From positions 1-17,500 of the forward strand of contig CANROV010000024.1 of assembly GCA_947632315.1 (NCBI GenBank): a DNA stretch of 17,500 nucleotides, in the 5' to 3' direction. This DNA is from Candidatus Gastranaerophilales bacterium (GTDB lineage: Bacteria; Cyanobacteriota; Vampirovibrionia; Gastranaerophilales; Gastranaerophilaceae). The position numbers were made by a program, and so were the translations under genes. Below, in pieces: positions 8,739 through 15,501 of the stretch. Numbering within the stretch: position 1 is the first letter of the stretch; every line of letters starts with the position of its first letter. The notes beneath the pieces are model-generated. The model saw nothing but the letters and a program-made list of their open reading frames with translations. It did no database searches and was not told the DNA's origin.

Positions 8739-9200
8739 ATGAACTGTATTAAATATAAATCAATAATAGGTGATATTTATATAGAAGCTGATGATTATTG
8801 GATTTATAAGGTAAGTTTTTTCCCTTTAAAAGAAACAAAACCAAACACAATTATAAAAAAAACGATTAATCAGCTGGATGAATACTTTTATGGGAAAAGA
8901 AAAATTTTTGATTTACCGTTAAATCCTATAGGAACCGAATTTCAAAAAAAAGTCTGGAATGAACTCATAAAAATTCCTTACGGAGAAACTAAAACTTATA
9001 AAGATATCGCAGTTAATATAGGCAGAAATAATGCTTCAAGGGCTGTTGGTAATGCCAATAATAAAAATCCCATAGCTATAATAATCCCTTGCCATAGAGT
9101 TATAGGCTCCGATAAAAAATTAACGGGATACAGAGGAGGCTTGGATAAAAAACGCCTCCTTCTGAACATTGAAAATCCCAATTTCTGTTTTACCGAGTAA
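8739..9200 (+). CDS. ogt: methylated-DNA--protein-cysteine S-methyltransferase
   Basis: Suicide DNA-repair protein that transfers the alkyl group from O6-alkylguanine to its own cysteine. The 153 residues are a short but complete Ogt/Ada-C type protein. It has the helix-turn-helix region with IPYGETKTYKDIA (79-91) and the arginine finger RAVGNANNKNP (Arg101). The active site IIPCHRVIG has Cys118 as methyl acceptor, followed by LTGYRGGLDKKRLLL. No zinc-binding Ada N-terminal domain is present, so it is a plain repair enzyme rather than an Ada-type sensor. There is no ribosome-binding site before the ATG, and TATAAT-like bases lie just before it, so a leaderless or very short-leader transcript is possible. 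The symbol follows the Ogt naming; 'Mgt' is used equally. Confidence 0.95.
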   Translation: MNCIKYKSIIGDIYIEADDYWIYKVSFFPLKETKPNTIIKKTINQLDEYFYGKRKIFDLPLNPIGTEFQKKVWNELIKIPYGETKTYKDIAVNIGRNNASRAVGNANNKNPIAIIIPCHRVIGSDKKLTGYRGGLDKKRLLLNIENPNFCFTE

Positions 9201-9220
9201 ATTTGACTATTTTCAGTCTG

Positions 9221-10525
9221 CTAATTAATTATTTTATATATTAATGACTGCCTTATCGGGCGTAAATCAGAAATTTCATAAGCTGAAATTATTAAACTTT
9301 CTGATTCCTTAACAGTTTCAGGTTTATTTGTGTATATAACCGCAACAGTTTGACCTTTTTCAACATATTCAGATGATTTGTGAGTTAAATAAATCCCTGC
9401 ACTGTAATCAATTGTATCGGACTTTTTTTCTCTTCCCGCACCTAAGTTCTTACACGCTTTAGCTATTTTTAACGCATCAATGTTATTAATAAATCCTGTT
9501 TTAATTGATTTTACTTCATATTTATATGAAGCTTGAGGAAGTTTTTCATAATTTTCAATAATTGAAACATCACCGTTTTGAGATTTTATTATTTCTTTAA
9601 ATTTATCAAGAGCTTTACCTGATGATATAAGTTCGTCAAGATATTTATATGCTTCAAGTTTATCGGTAAATTTACCTGCTTTTTCAAATGCTTTATAACA
9701 AAGCGTATAAGTGATTTCTTTTAAATCATTTTCCAAATTTCCTTTTAAAAATTCAATAACTTCGATTATTTCGACGGAATTACCGACAGCACGGCCTAAA
9801 GGCTGATTCATTGAACTTATAACGGCACAAATATTTCTTTCCAAGCGTCTGCCTACTTCTGTCATAATTTCAGATAACTTTTGAGCTTCTTCCGGAGTCT
9901 TAATAAAAGCACCAGAACCGTATTTAACATCAAGAATAATGTGATTTGCACCCGACGCTATTTTTTTGGATACGACAGAAGAAGCAATTAAAGGAATAAT
10001 ATCAACCGTTGAAGTCACATCTCTTAAAGCGTACAGCTTTCCATCCGCAGGCGCCAAAGAAAGTGTTTGAGCAGCAATTGCAGTTTTATGTATTTTTACT
10101 TTTTCTTTAAATTCTTTAACGGATAAGTTCGTTCTAAAACCGGGAATAGATTCAAGTTTATCAATAGTACCGCCTGTATGACCTAAGCCTCTACCGGATA
10201 GTTTTGCGCTGTATATTCCTGCTGCCGCCGTTAAGGGCAAAAACATTAACGTAATTTTATCGCCTACACCGCCTGTTGAATGTTTATCTATAATATTATC
10301 CGAAATATCGGATAAATTTAATGTTTCACCCGATTGAACCATATATTTTGTAAGAGAAGTTGTTTCATCAATATCCGTGCCTTTGAAATATACAGCCATT
10401 AATAAAGCACTTGCCTGATAGTCTTCAATACTTCCGTTCATAATTCCGTCAATAAAAAACTTAATTTCATCATCGGAAAGCGGATATCCAAGCTTTTTCT
10501 TTTCAATAATATCAACAATTTTCAT
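9221..10525 (-). CDS. pdp: pyrimidine-nucleoside phosphorylase
   Basis: Phosphorolyses thymidine, deoxyuridine and uridine to the base and (deoxy)ribose-1-phosphate in nucleoside salvage. The 434 residues are full length for the thymidine/pyrimidine phosphorylase family. DKHSTGGVGDK (80-90) is the phosphate loop and SGRGLGHTGGTIDKLES (110-126) the family signature. LYALRDVTSTV carries Arg168, and ASSVVSKK carries Ser183 and Lys187, the base-contacting residues by analogy with Bacillus-type enzymes. Lys108 just before the signature favours the broad-specificity type (Pdp) over E. coli-type DeoA. The C-terminal domain is complete. The ATG is preceded by AAGGGG. A hairpin separates it from ompH upstream, so it may have its own promoter or depend on read-through. 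DeoA is the alternative name. Confidence 0.93.
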   Translation of the reverse strand: MKIVDIIEKKKLGYPLSDDEIKFFIDGIMNGSIEDYQASALLMAVYFKGTDIDETTSLTKYMVQSGETLNLSDISDNIIDKHSTGGVGDKITLMFLPLTAAAGIYSAKLSGRGLGHTGGTIDKLESIPGFRTNLSVKEFKEKVKIHKTAIAAQTLSLAPADGKLYALRDVTSTVDIIPLIASSVVSKKIASGANHIILDVKYGSGAFIKTPEEAQKLSEIMTEVGRRLERNICAVISSMNQPLGRAVGNSVEIIEVIEFLKGNLENDLKEITYTLCYKAFEKAGKFTDKLEAYKYLDELISSGKALDKFKEIIKSQNGDVSIIENYEKLPQASYKYEVKSIKTGFINNIDALKIAKACKNLGAGREKKSDTIDYSAGIYLTHKSSEYVEKGQTVAVIYTNKPETVKESESLIISAYEISDLRPIRQSLIYKIIN

Positions 10526-10546
10526 ATAAACCCCTTAAATTAATAA

Positions 10547-10569
10547 GAGAAGCCTTAAAAAGGCTTCTC
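10547..10569 (-). terminator. hairpin between ompH-like gene and pdp
   Basis: GAGAAGCCTT pairs with AAGGCTTCTC across a 3-base loop, a perfect 10-bp stem. On the minus strand it follows the stop of the OmpH-like gene and is trailed by CTTATTAATTT, a broken U-tract. It is probably an intrinsic terminator or partial attenuator of the ompH transcript before pdp. The weak U-run lowers the certainty. Confidence 0.6.
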
Positions 10570-10589
10570 GTTATGTAAACGTTTTTAAA

Positions 10590-11042
10590 TTATTTTTTTT
10601 GAGTATTCAGATATTGGATGATATCATTTGTAACATCAACACCGCCTGCATAAATAACGCCGTAATCAAGAATAACATCAAGTTTCTTGCTTGCCGCAAC
10701 GGCTTTAGAAGCATTTAAAACAGCGTCTCTTATTTCTTTTTCTTTCTGAACCTTCAGATTGTAAACTCTTTCTTCTTTAGTTTTAAATTCACGCTGTATT
10801 TGTTCTTCAAAGGTTTTCTTTTGAATAGGTGAATCAATTGCTTTATATTGTTTATCCTTATCAATAACATATTGTTGAAGTTCTGTTAATTTACCGTCAA
10901 TATCTTTAAACGCATTACGAGCATAAGAATATTGAGTGATAACCTTATCAAAATCGGCATAACCGATTGTTGCCGCATTTGCGGTTAAATTTACCGATAC
11001 CATAATTAATAATGCGGTGAGTAAAAATTTAATTTTTTTCAT
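10590..11042 (-). CDS. OmpH/Skp-family periplasmic chaperone
   Basis: A secreted helical protein of the OmpH/Skp family, which hold unfolded outer-membrane proteins in the periplasm. I chose the start at 11042 because it has a perfect AGGAGG 6 bases upstream and opens a typical Sec signal peptide (MKKIKFLLTALLIMVS, cleavage near ANA-A at about residue 23). An upstream in-frame start at 11093 would put 17 extra residues before the signal. The 150 residues are close to family length. The mature start IGYADFDKVITQYS is the family's first beta strand and helix. A long charged coiled coil follows, then LDVILDYGVIYAGGVDVT, the typical closing strand. Its presence is good evidence for an outer membrane. 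It is followed by a hairpin. Confidence 0.9.
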   Translation of the reverse strand: MKKIKFLLTALLIMVSVNLTANAATIGYADFDKVITQYSYARNAFKDIDGKLTELQQYVIDKDKQYKAIDSPIQKKTFEEQIQREFKTKEERVYNLKVQKEKEIRDAVLNASKAVAASKKLDVILDYGVIYAGGVDVTNDIIQYLNTQKK

Positions 11043-11064
11043 TATATCCTCCTGTTTAGTAAAA

Positions 11065-11093
11065 ATTTTAGCAAATGTTTGTAATAAAAACAA
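11065..11093 (-). promoter_or_regulatory. putative promoter of the OmpH-like gene
   Basis: On the minus strand TTGTTT is followed, after exactly 17 bases, by TAAAAT, about 20 bases before the AGGAGG of the OmpH-like gene. The -10 matches 5 of 6 consensus positions and the -35 only the TTG. In AT-rich DNA this is suggestive only. Confidence 0.35.
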
Positions 11094-11142
11094 GAAAAGC
11101 TTTACATTTATACTTTACAATTTATGAAAAATAAAACTTTTA

Positions 11143-11151
11143 TGGTATATT
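11143..11151 (+). promoter_or_regulatory. extended -10 promoter candidate for efp-accB
   Basis: TGGTATATT is a TGn-extended -10 element about 41 bp before the efp start codon, with no convincing -35. A transcript from it would have a leader of about 30-35 bases containing AAGGAAA as ribosome-binding site. Confidence 0.4.
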
Positions 11152-11191
11152 TGAAATACAAAATATAAGTATGAATGAAAAGGAAAAATAA

Positions 11192-11749
11192 ATGATTTCT
11201 GTAAACGATTTAAAAACAGGTTTAACACTTGAAATAGACGGTGGTCTTTGGAATGTTGTTGAATTTATGCACGTAAAGCCGGGGAAAGGTGCTGCATTTG
11301 TCAGAACAAAATTAAAGAATGCAGAGACCGGAAACGTTGTTGAAAGAACTTTTAGAGCAGGTGAAAAAGTTGCAAAAGCTACTTTAGATAAAAGAGATAT
11401 GCAATATCTTTATAAAGAAGCTAATGATTATGTAATGATGGATCTTGAAACTTATGAACAAATTTCGGTTAGTGCAGATAAAATAGGTGACGGAGTTAAA
11501 TATCTTAAAGAAAATATGAATGTTGCAATACTTCTTCACGGCAATAATATAATAGGCGTTGATATTCCTAACTTTGTTGAACTTGAAGTTACAGATACTC
11601 CGCCGGCAGAAAAGGGAAATACGGCACAAGGCGGAACTAAACCTGCAACTCTTGAAACAGGTGCCGTTGTTAACGTTCCTTTCTTTGTTACTAACGGTAC
11701 TATAATAAGAGTTGATACAAGAACAAATGAATATTTAGACAGAGTCTAA
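11192..11749 (+). CDS. efp: translation elongation factor P
   Basis: EF-P binds between the ribosomal P and E sites and relieves stalling at polyproline stretches. The 185 residues are full length. It has an N-terminal KOW-like domain with the tip loop VKPGKGAAF; Lys32 is the residue modified in other bacteria. Two OB-like domains follow, ending with GAVVNVPFFVTNGTIIRVDTR and NEYLDRV, the family C-terminal signature. The tip loop is of the PGKG type, and no modification enzyme is visible in this window. accB follows after 11 bases with its own AAGGAAAT, so the two are an operon, the order typical of Cyanobacteria. Confidence 0.98.
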   Translation: MISVNDLKTGLTLEIDGGLWNVVEFMHVKPGKGAAFVRTKLKNAETGNVVERTFRAGEKVAKATLDKRDMQYLYKEANDYVMMDLETYEQISVSADKIGDGVKYLKENMNVAILLHGNNIIGVDIPNFVELEVTDTPPAEKGNTAQGGTKPATLETGAVVNVPFFVTNGTIIRVDTRTNEYLDRV

Positions 11750-11760
11750 AGGAAATTAAT

Positions 11761-12225
11761 ATGAAATTTGATCTTGAATATTTAGAAAAACTTGCAAATA
11801 TTGTTTATGAAAATGACCTTTCTGAAATAACTATGGAAGATGACACAAATGCAGTCTGCATAAAAAGAGAAAAACCAATAGTTCAAGCTTCGGTAATTCC
11901 AAATGTAATGCCATCTAATATTACATCACAAGTTATTTCAACAGCTCAACCGTCAAAAAAGCAAGAAGCAGTAAAACCCGATTCTCATACAGGCACACCA
12001 ATTAAAGCTCCAATGGTTGGAACTTTTTATTCCGCTCCGTCGCCTGATGACCCTCCTTTTGTTAAAACAGGTGATACAATAGCGGTCGGACAAGTTATTT
12101 GTATTATTGAAGCTATGAAATTAATGAACGAAATTGAGGCGGAAGCTTCGGGGAAAATTACGGAAATTTGTGTTAAGAACGGTGACAGCGTTGAATTCGG
12201 TCAAGTTCTTATGTATGTTGAATAA
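11761..12225 (+). CDS. accB: biotin carboxyl carrier protein of acetyl-CoA carboxylase
   Basis: Carries biotin between the biotin carboxylase and carboxyltransferase subunits in the first step of fatty-acid synthesis. The 154 residues are usual length. It has an N-terminal helical subunit-contact segment (1-35) and a flexible Pro/Gln/Ser linker (about 38-78). The biotinyl domain opens with IKAPMVGTFY. The 'thumb' SPDDPPFVKTGD (94-105) marks the acetyl-CoA carboxylase type, and EAMKLMNEIEA carries the biotinylated Lys120. It ends VLMYVE. It is the second gene of the efp-accB operon and is followed by a strong terminator. accC is not adjacent. Confidence 0.98.
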   Translation: MKFDLEYLEKLANIVYENDLSEITMEDDTNAVCIKREKPIVQASVIPNVMPSNITSQVISTAQPSKKQEAVKPDSHTGTPIKAPMVGTFYSAPSPDDPPFVKTGDTIAVGQVICIIEAMKLMNEIEAEASGKITEICVKNGDSVEFGQVLMYVE

Positions 12226-12237
12226 AAAATGATAAAA

Positions 12238-12266
12238 AAAAAAGAGCCTTATCAAGGCTCTTTTTT
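12238..12266. terminator. bidirectional intrinsic terminator between accB and the transglycosylase gene
   Basis: AAAAAAGAGCCTT-ATC-AAGGCTCTTTTTT forms a 13-bp stem (8 bp mixed plus A:T extension) with a 3-base loop. It has T-runs on both strands, so it serves accB on the + strand and the convergent gene ending at 12265 on the - strand, whose stop codon overlaps its edge. Confidence 0.9.
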
Positions 12267-13071
12267 ATGTTTCATCATTAAGTGATTCTACTGTAATCGG
12301 GGTATCCAGTTTACCTGACATCAAATCGTATAATTCAGGATATTCATCCAATTTGCTAAGTCTGTCATATTCATTGATATAAGCTTGTCCGTAATAGGAA
12401 ATATTCTTTGCATAAGCTCCGTCATGATATCCCCACATTATAGCATGTTTAAGATTGTAACCTGTAGGTAAATTTTTACCTTTTTCCATCTGATTAGTTC
12501 TGAAATCATTTAGCCATCTTAATAATAAAACGTTAACAGCTAAGTTATCATAAGGTTTTTTAACATCATAATTGGTTTCGTAGTTTTTATTAATATCTTC
12601 TTCAGCACATTTCTTTATTTGGAAAGGGCCGTATGCATGAGAAGCACTTTCAAGCAAATTACCGTTTTTATCATAAATTCTGCCTGTAGATTCAATAAAT
12701 AAAACTTTATAAACATCAGTAGGGTCTACTTTACCGTCGCCAAGTTCATCTACATACCTATTGATTAATTCATAGCCATCTTCTCCGATTTGTTCGGAAA
12801 AAGTTTCTAAAGCTGCACTAATATCATTATAAGCTTTGTTTAATTCAGGATCGTCTTCCAATACTTGATTTAACCAATTAATCTTATCCAGACGTTCTTT
12901 CTCAAGCCTTTCAACTTCAAGTTTTTGTGCCATTAATTTTTCTTGTTCAAGTTTAATTGCTTCAACATTTTCAGCTGCTTTTATTTTTAATTTTTCATTG
13001 TTGAGGGATGTTGGTTGAGCATTTTGAATAACTTCTTTATCAATATTTTCTTCAACAATATCCCCCCCCAT
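12265..13071 (-). CDS. lytic transglycosylase domain, 3' part of a frame-split gene
   Basis: The extracytoplasmic part of a predicted membrane-anchored lytic transglycosylase, which would cleave glycan strands of peptidoglycan. Numbering from the nominal ATG at 13071: a charged coiled-coil spacer (about 25-100) is followed by an SLT-like domain. VLFIESTGR carries the expected catalytic Glu127. SASHAYGPFQIKKCAEEDI (142-160) corresponds to the S..GA.GLMQ. stretch, NLAVNVLLLRWL (176-187) to the 'N...G..YL' helix and MWGYHDGAY (212-220) to the 'YNAG' motif. The nominal ATG runs into the G8 tract and has no ribosome-binding site, so it is probably not a true start. With 7 or 10 G instead of 8, this frame joins the upstream membrane-anchor frame (13483), giving about 405 residues. 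The family call is by motif only and distant. Confidence 0.75.
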   Translation of the reverse strand: MGGDIVEENIDKEVIQNAQPTSLNNEKLKIKAAENVEAIKLEQEKLMAQKLEVERLEKERLDKINWLNQVLEDDPELNKAYNDISAALETFSEQIGEDGYELINRYVDELGDGKVDPTDVYKVLFIESTGRIYDKNGNLLESASHAYGPFQIKKCAEEDINKNYETNYDVKKPYDNLAVNVLLLRWLNDFRTNQMEKGKNLPTGYNLKHAIMWGYHDGAYAKNISYYGQAYINEYDRLSKLDEYPELYDLMSGKLDTPITVESLNDET

Positions 13072-13483
13072 CTAAAGCATAATTTACATAATCATAATCA
13101 TTATCATTATCATAATCATTATCATAGTTTGAAGTAACGACAATTGTCTTATCCTCAGGTTTTGAATTTTGATTAGCTGAAGAAACCGCAACACCGCCGA
13201 CAACACCTGCCGTAATACCTAATGCACCTAATAATGCACACATTCTTTGTTTTATTGCAGTCTTTTTTCTTTCTAATATTTTTGCTTCACGTTCGGGACT
13301 TCTTTGTGTTGTTCTTACAAATTCATCTTTTCTTGCTTTCGCTATTTCTTGTCTTACTTCTGACTTTTTAAGCTGAATTCTTGTTTTATCAACTCTGTGT
13401 GACTTTGTTTTATGTGTCTTTTTTCCTTTTCCGAATACACTATTTTCGTTTTGTAAAGGAGAATTAATTGATTGAATGTTCAT
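13052..13483 (-). CDS. membrane anchor and linker, 5' part of the frame-split transglycosylase gene
   Basis: 143 codons from ATG 13483, which has AGGAAC upstream. An in-frame TTG at 13594 was not used because it adds unlikely sequence without a ribosome-binding site. Residues 1-80 are very basic and presumably cytoplasmic. A hydrophobic glycine/alanine-rich segment at 81-103 (MCALLGALGITAGVVGGVAV) is a single transmembrane anchor. An acidic Asp/Asn/Tyr run (119-135), coded by hexanucleotide repeats, would lie outside. The frame then enters the G8 tract and stops at once (GGGYC*). Removing one G fuses it in frame to the transglycosylase domain. As the sequence stands, the cell would make only the anchor. 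Its N terminus, MNIQSINS then VFGKG, has no function I can name. Confidence 0.75.
   Translation of the reverse strand: MNIQSINSPLQNENSVFGKGKKTHKTKSHRVDKTRIQLKKSEVRQEIAKARKDEFVRTTQRSPEREAKILERKKTAIKQRMCALLGALGITAGVVGGVAVSSANQNSKPEDKTIVVTSNYDNDYDNDNDYDYVNYALDGGGYC
13062..13069 (-). repeat. G8 homopolymer at the frame break of the transglycosylase gene
   Basis: Eight consecutive C on the + strand (G in the gene) lie exactly where the anchor frame and the transglycosylase frame meet. The downstream frame needs 7 or 10 G. A slipped-strand mutation hot spot is the natural reading. A base-calling error in tract length cannot be excluded. Confidence 0.9.
13088..13123. repeat. hexanucleotide microsatellite (ATAATC/ATTATC, six units)
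   Basis: Six contiguous 6-bp units, ATAATC or ATTATC, lie 18 bp from the G8 tract in the anchor part of the transglycosylase gene. They encode the Asp-Asn-Tyr linker outside the membrane. Length changes would stay in frame and vary the spacer. Confidence 0.8.
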
Positions 13484-13662
13484 TTTGTTGTTCCTATTAA
13501 TGTTTCTGCTATTTATTTGACTTTTACATAAACATGAAAAATGAACAAAAATTTTATTTCCTTTTTTATTCACTCTTGTAACAAAACTATACAATTAATT
13601 TTTTTAATTCTGTTTTGGAACACAGCTTAAAGCTAATGATAAATATCAGTTACATTAACTTT

Positions 13663-14088
13663 TTAACGTTTGTTATAATCGGCAATTACATTCTCTTTAA
13701 GTATGTTTTCTAAAATTTCACAGCAATCCTTAACCATATTAGAACAGTGCTGACGTCTTTCAGGTGAATGAAAATCACTAAACCCAGCACTTAATACTTT
13801 ACAGCAGGAAACTTTATATTTTTCCGTAAATTTATCATAAAATTCTTTTGCTAAAGCTCTTGCTTTTTTACCGTCACGCTCTTTATTGTTTCTGCCGAAC
13901 ATAGCACCTATAATCATTTGTGAACCTGCAACAGCACCGCACAAACACCTTGCTCCCATTCCGCCTGAAAATGATGTTGCTATTGAAAGTCCTTCTTCCG
14001 ATATATATCCCTTATCCGCCCCGGCTTTTACTATTGATTCAGAACAAGAATACCCTTCCATAAAGTATTTATATGCTAATTCTTTCAT
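13663..14088 (-). CDS. C_GCAxxG_C_C family cysteine-rich protein
   Basis: A 141-residue protein with the cysteine pattern of the family named for it. It has YSCSES (14-19 region), CLCGAVAGSQM (the CGAxxG core), VSCCKVL, and HCSNMVKDCC near the C terminus. Family members are small, probably redox-active or metal-binding cytoplasmic proteins of unknown reaction. There is no signal peptide. The ATG is preceded by AGGAG, and a TATAAT box lies about 20 bp upstream. It is not obviously in an operon: about 180 bp separate it from the transglycosylase gene downstream, and the gene on its other side is divergent. Confidence 0.85.
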   Translation of the reverse strand: MKELAYKYFMEGYSCSESIVKAGADKGYISEEGLSIATSFSGGMGARCLCGAVAGSQMIIGAMFGRNNKERDGKKARALAKEFYDKFTEKYKVSCCKVLSAGFSDFHSPERRQHCSNMVKDCCEILENILKENVIADYNKR

Positions 14089-14107
14089 TATTTTCTCCTT
14101 TTTAAAA

Positions 14108-14136
14108 ATTATACTATAATATTAAAATTTTTTAAA
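14108..14136 (-). promoter_or_regulatory. putative promoter of the cysteine-rich protein gene
   Basis: On the minus strand TTTAAA, 17 bases and a perfect TATAAT lie about 20 bp before the ATG at 14088. The -35 matches 4 of 6 positions. The region is extremely AT-rich, so chance matches are common. Confidence 0.4.
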
Positions 14137-14163
14137 TTTTTTCTCTTAAAATCATTTTACAGC

Positions 14164-14192
14164 TTGAAATTGAGATAAAAATATGTTACAAT
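14164..14192 (+). promoter_or_regulatory. sigma70-type promoter of the NAGPA-domain gene
   Basis: TTGAAA and TACAAT are separated by exactly 17 bases, each matching 5 of 6 consensus positions. Transcription would begin near 14199, leaving a leader of only about 15 bases that starts right at the AAGGAA ribosome-binding site (14201-14206) of the gene at 14215. Confidence 0.6.
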
Positions 14193-14214
14193 TGTAGTAT
14201 AAGGAACATTAATA

Positions 14215-15444
14215 ATGTACACGGAAGCACTGGCAGAAAAAAACATATTTTGTTCCGGGAAAATGGTCTTAAAGCTGGGATTTGTGTTAATGGCATTAGC
14301 TGTTTTCTCCACTCAGGGTTTGCGTATTAATGCTAATGAGAATGTTATCCGGTATTATGTACCTGAAAATATTATGAAAAAAGAGCAGTTTAATGCTCTT
14401 TTTTTATTGAAAGAAACTTGGAGAAATGATTTAAACAAAAAATATGCCGGCTATAAAATTAAAGAAGTGGACGAAGGCATTATATACGTAAATGTAGTAA
14501 AAACCATAAACAAAAGACGTGTAAAAATAAATATATCGGAAATAAACAGAAACGTTAATCCTGATATAGAAATAATTCCCAAATTATCATCCGAAAAAAT
14601 TCACTCAAGAAGCAAGATAAAAAATATAGCCCAAGGAGCAAAAGTAGCGGTAAACGGAACTTTCTTTAAACAAGATACGGGAACTCCTTTAGGTGCGTTG
14701 GTTATAAACAATAAAATAATAACAGGCCCCATATACAACAGAGCAGGAATAGGAATAACCGATAACGGATTCGTTTCATCAAGAATTTCATTTGAAGGAA
14801 CTGTTAAAAAGGGAAATACAACAATAAAAATAAATAATATAAATCAACCAAGAATGCTTCAAAGCCACGTACTGATATATACCGATGTATGGGGAGAAAA
14901 AACGCCTCAAACAAAAGCAAAAACTAAACAAATAGCTGTTTTAAACAACAAAATAACTGCAATATCATATAATCAAATGCAAATTCCAAAAAACGGGTAT
15001 GTAATTTCAGCACCCGATAATATTTTAAACAAATTTAAAATCGGAGATAAAGTTGAAGTTAATTATAAAATGATACCTGATATGATTAACGTAAAGCACA
15101 TTATCAGCGGAGGCCCGTATTTATTAAAAAACGGAAGTATTTTTATTGATACTCAAAGCCAAAAACTAAACGGGATATCAGGCAGAAATCCAAGGACTGC
15201 CGTAGGCTATACCAGAGATAATGTAATGATAATGGTTACTATAGAAGGAAGAAAAGAAGGCTCATCAGGCGTCACATTAAATGAACTTGCTAAAATTATG
15301 AAAGATTTAGGCTGTTATGAAGCAATAAACCTTGACGGCGGAAGTTCTACGGTTATGTATGTAAACGGCAGTGTTCTGTCAGGAAGTAATATTAAAAATT
15401 CAGCAGATATTAATAATGCTCTTGTTGTTCAAAGAAAAGTTTAA
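14215..15444 (+). CDS. secreted phosphodiester glycosidase (NAGPA domain) protein
   Basis: 409 residues. The first 40 form a signal peptide or membrane anchor with a long n-region and the hydrophobic stretch LGFVLMALAVFS. The C-terminal half is a NAGPA (phosphodiester glycosidase) domain, named for the enzyme that removes GlcNAc covering mannose-6-phosphate. Bacterial members are thought to act on envelope phosphodiester-linked sugars. Visible motifs are VAVNGTFFKQDTG (family N-terminal core), HIISGGPYLL, GRNPRTAVGYTRDN and AINLDGGSSTVMYVNG, the strongly conserved active-site region. I kept ATG 14215 because AAGGAA and a good promoter precede it; an internal ATG at 14263 has poor spacing. A terminator-like hairpin lies inside codons 55-64. 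Such domains are common in Cyanobacteria and Firmicutes. The true substrate is unknown. Confidence 0.92.
   Translation: MYTEALAEKNIFCSGKMVLKLGFVLMALAVFSTQGLRINANENVIRYYVPENIMKKEQFNALFLLKETWRNDLNKKYAGYKIKEVDEGIIYVNVVKTINKRRVKINISEINRNVNPDIEIIPKLSSEKIHSRSKIKNIAQGAKVAVNGTFFKQDTGTPLGALVINNKIITGPIYNRAGIGITDNGFVSSRISFEGTVKKGNTTIKINNINQPRMLQSHVLIYTDVWGEKTPQTKAKTKQIAVLNNKITAISYNQMQIPKNGYVISAPDNILNKFKIGDKVEVNYKMIPDMINVKHIISGGPYLLKNGSIFIDTQSQKLNGISGRNPRTAVGYTRDNVMIMVTIEGRKEGSSGVTLNELAKIMKDLGCYEAINLDGGSSTVMYVNGSVLSGSNIKNSADINNALVVQRKV
14377..14405 (+). terminator. terminator-like hairpin inside the NAGPA-domain coding region
   Basis: AAAAAAGAGCA, a 6-base loop (GTTTAA) and TGCTCTTTTTT form an 11-bp stem ending in a run of seven T (14399-14405). 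The form is nearly the same as that of the accB terminator, but this one lies about 160 bp inside an open reading frame, just after the signal-peptide region. It may attenuate transcription when translation is slow, or be inert because ribosomes mask it. Confidence 0.5.
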
Positions 15445-15456
15445 TATACAAATCTA

Positions 15457-15465
15457 TGTTATAAT
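15457..15465 (+). promoter_or_regulatory. extended -10 promoter candidate for the DUF4422 glycosyltransferase
   Basis: TGTTATAAT is a perfect extended -10 (TGn plus consensus TATAAT) in the 57-bp gap after the NAGPA gene, with no good -35. The start site would be near 15472, giving a leader of about 30 bases with AAGGAAA before the TTG start. Confidence 0.45.
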
Positions 15466-15501
15466 TTTTTTAATATTTTATAATTTTAAGGAAATCTACA
15501 A

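Noticed and set aside
11043..11093. 17-residue N-terminal extension of the OmpH-like protein
   Set aside because: The internal start at 11042 has AGGAGG at ideal spacing and opens the signal peptide directly.
13069..13071. ATG directly before the G tract as a true start of the transglycosylase
   Set aside because: No ribosome-binding site precedes it, and the upstream frame supplies the membrane anchor that such an enzyme needs; it is an accident of GAT followed by G.
13624..13634. AGCTTAAAGCT as a terminator for the cysteine-rich protein gene
   Set aside because: The stem is only 5 bp with a one-base centre and no T-run; it is not a credible terminator.
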